Shown: positions 7,454 to 11,408 of the stretch, one piece after another | Layout of the letters: each line of letters begins with the position of its first letter | How positions within the stretch are numbered: the stretch's first letter is position 1 | NCBI GenBank assembly: GCA_039800965.1 | Contig: JBDLPS010000008.1 | Coordinates: 1-11,408, forward strand | Source: ZC4RG30 sp039800965 | Lineage (GTDB): Bacteria > Pseudomonadota > Gammaproteobacteria > Steroidobacterales > Steroidobacteraceae | Direction of reading: 5' to 3' | DNA: 11,408 bases | Translations under genes and position numbers: made by a program | Notes under the pieces: model-generated | What the model saw: only the letters and a program-made list of their open reading frames with translations | Told to the model about the DNA's origin: nothing | Databases searched by the model: none

Positions 7454-7479
7454 GGCCGCACTATACCTATACTCGCCCC
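7454..7479. promoter_or_regulatory. 26-base divergent promoter with symmetric leaderless geometry
   Basis: The permease (ATG at 7453, minus) and exporter (GTG at 7480, plus) are separated by 26 bases. The central 14 bases (7460-7473) read ACTATACCTATACT. On the plus strand this gives TATACT (7468-7473), six bases before GTG. On the minus strand it gives TATAGT (7465-7460), six bases before ATG. Both differ from TATAAT at one position. The predicted start sites therefore fall on the start codons themselves. Neither gene has a Shine-Dalgarno. A plus-strand TTGGGC (7439-7444), 17 bases before TATACC (7462-7467), is an alternative promoter. The -35 boxes are otherwise poor. Confidence 0.6.
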
Positions 7480-8340
7480 GTGACCCTGCGCTCCTCCCTC
7501 CTCCCCGCCACCGCGATCGTCGCTGCGATGTGCTCCATCCAGTATGGCGCCGCGCTGGCCAAGGGGTTGTTCCTGCCCCTCGGACCTGCTGGTGCGACCT
7601 CGCTGCGCCTGGTACTTGCGGCGGTGCTCCTTGCAGCGGTCTATCGACCCTGGCACGGCGGCATCCGCAGGGGCCACCGGCTCGCCTTGCTGGGCTATGG
7701 GGCCTCGCTGGGATTCATGAACCTCTTCTATTACCTCGCGCTGGACCGCGCGCCCATGGGTGTCGTGGTGGCACTCGAATTCACCGGTCCGCTTGCCGTG
7801 GCCATAGCCGCCTCGCGCCGCCCGGTGGATTTCCTTTGGGTCCTGCTGGCGGTGGGCGGACTGCTGCTGCTCGTGCCCTGGCACGGCGGAGGCAGCCATG
7901 CGACGGCGGTCGGGCTGGGTTTCGCTCTGCTGTCCGGCCTGTTCTGGGCACTCTATATCGTGTTCGGCACGCGGGTCGGCGCCGAACACGGCGGGCGGGG
8001 CGTGGCGCTCGGGATGGTGGTGGCGGCAGTCGTCGCCGCGCCCTTCGGAATGGTGCATGGAATCCAGGGCTGGGCCAGTGGCCCCGTATTCGGGCTCGGA
8101 CTGGCGGTCGCCCTGCTCTCGAGCGCCGTGCCCTACGTGCTTGAAATGCGGGCGATGCAGACGCTTCCCACCCGGACCTTCGGCATCTTCATGAGTCTGG
8201 AGCCGGCCATCGCCACGCTGGCCGGGCTCTTCTTCCTTGGCGAGCAGCTGTCCCCCCTCCAGGTCGCAGCGATCGGCTGCGTGGTTGCCGCATCCTTGGG
8301 CAGCGCCGCAACGAGTCGTCACGAAGCCCATCCGTACTAG
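7480..8340 (+). CDS. rhtA: RhtA-like threonine/homoserine exporter (EamA/DMT family)
   Basis: The protein has 286 residues (E. coli RhtA 295) with ten predicted membrane helices in two EamA repeats. It follows E. coli RhtA closely over its length: SIQYGAALAKGLFLPLG (19-35), YGASLGFMNLFYYLAL (73-88), VALEFTGPLAVAIAASRRPVDFLWVLLAV (97-125 region), GAEHGGRGVALG (167-178), LSSAVPYVLEM (213-223) and LPTRTFGIFMSLEPA (229-243). RhtA expels threonine and homoserine, and probably other amino acids, across the inner membrane. The GTG start gives an N-terminus like that of E. coli RhtA; the next Met (residue 17) would cut helix 1. There is no ribosome binding site, and TATACT six bases upstream suggests a leaderless mRNA. 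A CGTACTAGTACG palindrome spans the stop codon. The neighbours give no clear metabolic link. Confidence 0.93.
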   Translation: MTLRSSLLPATAIVAAMCSIQYGAALAKGLFLPLGPAGATSLRLVLAAVLLAAVYRPWHGGIRRGHRLALLGYGASLGFMNLFYYLALDRAPMGVVVALEFTGPLAVAIAASRRPVDFLWVLLAVGGLLLLVPWHGGGSHATAVGLGFALLSGLFWALYIVFGTRVGAEHGGRGVALGMVVAAVVAAPFGMVHGIQGWASGPVFGLGLAVALLSSAVPYVLEMRAMQTLPTRTFGIFMSLEPAIATLAGLFFLGEQLSPLQVAAIGCVVAASLGSAATSRHEAHPY

Positions 8341-8344
8341 TACG
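8333..8344. repeat. 12-base perfect palindrome over the exporter stop codon
   Basis: CGTACTAGTACG is fully self-complementary and contains the TAG stop of the exporter gene at its centre. With no T tract after it, it is not a convincing terminator. It could be an operator for the following cytochrome gene, or chance. Confidence 0.35.
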
Positions 8345-8376
8345 CTTGGCCACCACTGCCACTGGCTCCAGCATTC

Positions 8377-8388
8377 CGGGATGTCCCG
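8377..8388. repeat. Inverted repeat at the cytochrome start codon
   Basis: CGGGA, TG, TCCCG forms an inverted repeat with a two-base centre, and contains the first possible start codon (8381). GGGA within it is also the only Shine-Dalgarno-like sequence for the second ATG (8390, spacing eight). It may be an operator or chance in GC-rich DNA. Confidence 0.3.
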
Positions 8389-10003
8389 CATGAATCACCG
8401 TCCACTGCTCGCCGGCCTCGTCGCCCTCGGCCTGCCCGCACTGCTGCTTGCAGCGGAGGGGGGCTATGGAACGGCAGGCAACCCATCCGAAGGCCTCGAT
8501 CCGACCGCTACCGCCGTGCCGGCGCCGAAGCGCATCCCTCGCTGGATCTTCCCGGACACGACGGGTGGACTCGCGGCTTACGGAACCTATGCCAACGAGC
8601 TCGGACAGGTCGGCGTGCTGCTCGCCGATGGCGCGGTGAAGGACGCGAAGTCGCACCCATTTTTTCAGGCCCTGGGCACCAACGGCCGCGCCTGCGTGAC
8701 CTGCCACCAACCACAGGATGCGATGAGCGTATCGCTCGACAACATCCGCTGGATCTGGCGCGTGACGAGCGGAAAGGATCCGCTGTTCGCGGCGGTGGAT
8801 GGCAAGAACTGCCCACACCTGCCCCAGGGTGAACCGGCATCGCATTCGTTGCTGCTGAATCGCGGCCTGATCCGTGTGTTCCTGCCGTGGCCACCCAAAG
8901 GCGACGACGGCAAGGCGATCGATCCGGAATTCACGCTCGAGATCGTGCGCGATCCGACCGGTTGCAACACGCATCCTGAATACGGGCTCGGATCGAAGCG
9001 ACCGACGGTGTCGGTCTACCGCCGGCCCCGGCCGTCCGCAAACACGAAATTCACGACGCACGAGAACTTCGGCGTGCTGCCCTTCATCGGCAAGAACGGC
9101 CTGCCCGCTTCGCGTGATCCGGACACCGGTCGTGCGACGAGCATGAACCTGATGGCGGATGCGAGGGCACCGGGCCTGCGCGCGCAGGCCGCCGATGCGG
9201 CATCGGGCCACATGGAGACCCGCGGCCCACTGACGAAGGCACAGCTCGACGCCATCGTTGCGTTCGAATCCCAGGTGTACATCGCCCAGGCCTCCGATCG
9301 CCGGGCGGGCAGCCTCGTCGAGAGCGACGGTCCCTCGGGCTTCGGTCCCCAGGCCATGCTGAAGGGCGAAGCCGGCGTACTCGGCAACAACACCACACGC
9401 TGGGTCTTCCCGATGGAGGACAAGTGGAAGTCGCTGCCGCGTACCGGCGACGTGACGCAGGACGCACGCAGCGCAGCCCGCGAGTCGATCCAGCGCGGGC
9501 ACGACATATTCATGTTCCGCACGTTCTGGATCCGCGACTCGATGCACCTGAACTCTGTCGGCCTCGGCAATCCGACCAAGCGCACCTGCGCGACCTGCCA
9601 TGGCATGCACCTCACGGGCATGGACACCGCTGACGGCTGGATGGACATCGGCACGACGAACCTGCCATGGGCGAAGGAAGAGCCCTTGAATCCCTGGAAC
9701 AAGACGAAGCCGGAGATGCCGCTGTTCAAGGTGACCTGCAAGGACCGCGTGCCGCCACATCCCTTCCTGGGGCGCGTGATCTACACCCAGGATCCCGGAC
9801 GTGCGCTCATCACCGGCCGCTGCAACGACGTGGGCACGATCGTCATGCAGCAGATGCGCGGCCTTGCCGCGCGGCCGCCATATTTCTCGAACGGATCGGC
9901 GCAGACGCTGCGCGAGGTCGTGGACTTCTACGATCGCCGCTACAACATCGGCTACTCCGAACAGGAAAAGCAGGACCTCACCAACTTCCTGGGAGCACTC
10001 TGA
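8381..10003 (+). CDS. Exported di-heme cytochrome c, peroxidase/MauG-related C-terminus
   Basis: From ATG 8381 the protein has 540 residues; ATG 8390 (537 residues) is equally possible. The frame stays open back to 8237, but that part overlaps the exporter. A signal peptide covers about residues 1-25 (RPLLAGLVALGLPALLLAAEG). Two heme c sites are visible: CVTCH (105-109) and CATCH (403-407). The end (PPYFSNGSAQTLREVVDFYDRRYNIGYSEQEKQDLTNFLGAL, 499-540) matches the C-terminus of bacterial di-heme cytochrome c peroxidases and their relatives. The 298-residue spacing between hemes and the total length exceed classical peroxidases (about 330 residues), so this is a larger, less known branch. Extra cysteines (144, 195, 453, 481) could form disulfides. 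It should act in the periplasm in electron transfer or peroxide/substrate oxidation. It is the first gene of a three-gene unit; its stop overlaps the next start (TGATG). Confidence 0.85.
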   Translation: MSRMNHRPLLAGLVALGLPALLLAAEGGYGTAGNPSEGLDPTATAVPAPKRIPRWIFPDTTGGLAAYGTYANELGQVGVLLADGAVKDAKSHPFFQALGTNGRACVTCHQPQDAMSVSLDNIRWIWRVTSGKDPLFAAVDGKNCPHLPQGEPASHSLLLNRGLIRVFLPWPPKGDDGKAIDPEFTLEIVRDPTGCNTHPEYGLGSKRPTVSVYRRPRPSANTKFTTHENFGVLPFIGKNGLPASRDPDTGRATSMNLMADARAPGLRAQAADAASGHMETRGPLTKAQLDAIVAFESQVYIAQASDRRAGSLVESDGPSGFGPQAMLKGEAGVLGNNTTRWVFPMEDKWKSLPRTGDVTQDARSAARESIQRGHDIFMFRTFWIRDSMHLNSVGLGNPTKRTCATCHGMHLTGMDTADGWMDIGTTNLPWAKEEPLNPWNKTKPEMPLFKVTCKDRVPPHPFLGRVIYTQDPGRALITGRCNDVGTIVMQQMRGLAARPPYFSNGSAQTLREVVDFYDRRYNIGYSEQEKQDLTNFLGAL

Positions 10004-10788
10004 TGCGCCGTCTCGCACCGCTGTGGCTGGGATTCGGTGGGTCACTGGCGCTCGCCGCGACCCCGGACGCGACGATCCGCAACTTCGTCGCCTGTCCCAT
10101 CGTGCGTGACACTGCGAGCGTGCCCTGCTGGCTGTCGGAGTACGAAGGCGAACTGTATTTCCTCACCTTGCAGGCCGACGTCAGTGCGCCGGTGAACCCG
10201 CCCTGGCTCGGACACAAGGTTCTCGTCGAAGGACGCATCAAGCCCGGTGCCGCACGCATCTGCGGCGGCGTGGTGCTGGAGCCGGTGAAGCTGTCGATCA
10301 TCGCGGAGCCGGATGCCTCGTGTCACACGCAGCTACCCGCGGAAGAGCGCTACAACCTGACGTTCGAACCGCCACGGCCACCGGGGCCCAGCGGCGGAAG
10401 GCTCGCGTTCAACACGCTGCCGATGCCGGTCAAGCCAGTCGACGTAAAACGCGAAGTGAAGCAGTACTCGCTGCCCTATGACTTCGACGGGCTCATCAAC
10501 TTCAAGCATCCTTTCCAGCTCACGCCGATCCTGGACCTGGCCAACGCCATGAAGGTGTCGCGGGTCGAGATCACTGGATATCGGGGCGCAGCTTTGCTTT
10601 CGGACGGTACCGTGCTGCCGGAGCGGGCCGATCGCGCGCGGCGGCGAGCCGAGCAAGTGGCTGAACTGTTGCAGGGCGCAGGGCTCACCGCACCGAAATA
10701 CGCAGTACGCTGGATCGATGCGGCGCCCGCACCCACCGGAATCGATGATCACACACAACGCCGAGTGGAAATCACGCTGCTCCCTTGA
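10003..10788 (+). CDS. Exported protein with divergent OmpA-like C-terminal domain
   Basis: The start ATG (10003) overlaps the cytochrome stop as TGATG, with GGGAG (9991-9995) seven bases upstream, so it is translationally coupled. The product has 261 residues with a signal peptide (about 1-19, MRRLAPLWLGFGGSLALAA). Residues about 25-115 form a small module with four cysteines (31, 42, 87, 107), including LGHKVLVEGRIKPGAARICGG, that I do not recognise. A proline-rich linker follows (about 122-148). Residues about 158-260 have the pattern of an OmpA-like peptidoglycan-binding domain: YDFDGLINFKHPFQLTPILDLANAM, VEITGYRG, ERADRARRRAEQVAELLQGAGL and RRVEITL. The usual GHTD motif reads GYRG, so peptidoglycan binding is doubtful. 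It may anchor or assist the cytochrome in the periplasm; this is inferred from position only. Confidence 0.85.
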   Translation: MRRLAPLWLGFGGSLALAATPDATIRNFVACPIVRDTASVPCWLSEYEGELYFLTLQADVSAPVNPPWLGHKVLVEGRIKPGAARICGGVVLEPVKLSIIAEPDASCHTQLPAEERYNLTFEPPRPPGPSGGRLAFNTLPMPVKPVDVKREVKQYSLPYDFDGLINFKHPFQLTPILDLANAMKVSRVEITGYRGAALLSDGTVLPERADRARRRAEQVAELLQGAGLTAPKYAVRWIDAAPAPTGIDDHTQRRVEITLLP

Positions 10789-10798
10789 GGATCCATCC

Positions 10799-11392
10799 AT
10801 GACGCGTCGAACCCTTGTACTGTTGGCCTGCCTCGGACTGTCTATCGGGAGCCTGCCTGCCATGGCTATCGAAGAACCTGCCTTCAAGTCCGTGCTGCTC
10901 GAAGGCGACTTCGAGCTGCGCGATTACGCGCCCTATCTCGTCGCCGAAACGCGCGTTAGGGCAGGCTTCGAAGACGCGGGCAACATTGCTTTCGGTCGTC
11001 TATTCCGCTACATCAGCGGGCGAAACGAAGTAAGCCAGAAAATCTCGATGACCGCCCCGGTGCGACAGGGGCCGGTCGATGGCGGTGACCAACTGGTTGC
11101 GTTCGTAGTGCCGTCCAGCTTCACGCGCGCGAGCGTGCCGCAGCCCTCGGATCCGCAGGTTGCCATCCGCGAGGAGCCGGCACGGCGGCTGGCCGTGCTG
11201 CGCTATTCCGGGCGCTGGACCGAACGGCGGTTCAGGGAACAGGAGCAGCGCCTGCTCGACTGGATCGGTCGCCGGTCGCTCAAGGCAACGGGCCCCGCGA
11301 TCTACGCGCGATATAACGCACCCTTCGTGCCCTGGCCGCTGCGCCGGAACGAAGTACTGATTCCCGTGGATGGCGTTCCTGCCAGTCGATGA
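10799..11392 (+). CDS. SOUL-family heme-binding protein, exported
   Basis: The frame is open from 10718, but ATG 10799 is chosen: GAGG (10787-10790) lies eight bases before it and overlaps the previous gene's stop codon, and a signal peptide starts exactly there (MTRRTLVLLACLGLSIGSLPAMA, about 1-23). The product has 197 residues. SOUL/HBP signatures are VLLEGDFELRDYAPYLVAET (32-51), FGRLFRYISGRNE then QKISMTAPV (65-77 and 80-88), the LRYSGRW strand (134-140) and YNAPFVPWPLRRNEVLIPV (172-190). SOUL proteins bind heme or tetrapyrroles in eukaryotes; bacterial members are little studied. Export and the tight link to a c-type cytochrome suggest heme handling or sensing in the periplasm, which remains inference. 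It is the last gene of the visible unit; the 16 remaining bases show nothing. Confidence 0.92.
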   Translation: MTRRTLVLLACLGLSIGSLPAMAIEEPAFKSVLLEGDFELRDYAPYLVAETRVRAGFEDAGNIAFGRLFRYISGRNEVSQKISMTAPVRQGPVDGGDQLVAFVVPSSFTRASVPQPSDPQVAIREEPARRLAVLRYSGRWTERRFREQEQRLLDWIGRRSLKATGPAIYARYNAPFVPWPLRRNEVLIPVDGVPASR

Positions 11393-11408
11393 TTCATGCA
11401 CAGCCTTG

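Noticed and set aside
8237..8380. Upstream extension of the cytochrome to the ATG at 8237
   Set aside because: It overlaps the exporter's last two helices and would put the signal peptide inside the protein.
8189..10045. 618-codon open frame on the minus strand opposite the cytochrome gene
   Set aside because: It is a GC-rich antisense shadow. The product is Arg/His-rich without domains, while the plus strand encodes a signal peptide, two CXXCH sites and a family-typical C-terminus.
10718..10798. Upstream start of the SOUL gene at 10718
   Set aside because: It would overlap the previous gene by 71 bases and bury the signal peptide; ATG 10799 has its own GAGG at proper spacing.

Overview
The window is GC-rich, densely coding DNA from a Gram-negative bacterium. 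A TonB-dependent outer-membrane receptor, exported c-type cytochrome, Tat-exported PhoD phosphatase and RhtA-type exporter together point to Pseudomonadota. A gammaproteobacterium or a relative with sphingomonad-like aromatic metabolism is my best guess, but nothing here fixes the lineage. No tRNA, rRNA, CRISPR array, insertion sequence or phage gene is visible. All gaps between genes are under 100 bases, and composition looks uniform.

Layout. (1) Bases 2-883 carry the C-terminal part of a LigM/DesA-type tetrahydrofolate-dependent aryl O-demethylase, closed by a tandem hairpin and terminator. (2) Bases 961-2226 (minus) encode a photolyase/cryptochrome-like flavoprotein. Its FAD-binding domain comes first, and a degenerate alpha/beta photolyase-like domain appears to follow it, the reverse of the usual order. 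(3) Bases 2324-4852 (plus) encode an 842-residue TonB-dependent receptor, divergent from the flavoprotein. (4) Bases 4899-7453 (minus) hold a two-gene operon: an AI-2E-family membrane permease, then a PhoD-type phosphatase that overlaps it by four bases and seems to start at CTG. (5) Bases 7480-8340 (plus) encode an RhtA-like amino acid exporter, divergent from the permease across only 26 bases. (6) Bases 8381-11392 (plus) hold a tight three-gene set: a large exported di-heme cytochrome c, a small exported protein with a divergent OmpA-like C-terminus, and an exported SOUL heme-binding protein.

How the genes may work together. The O-demethylase belongs to lignin-derived aromatic catabolism. 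The receptor imports an unknown ligand. PhoD would release phosphate in the periplasm. The cytochrome/OmpA-like/SOUL set looks like a co-translated envelope heme or redox module with no named function that I recognise, and it is the best candidate here for an undescribed system. Two other observations deserve attention. Three genes (flavoprotein, permease, exporter) lack a Shine-Dalgarno sequence and have a -10-like hexamer exactly six bases before the start codon, which suggests leaderless mRNAs. The apparent domain order of the flavoprotein is also unusual.
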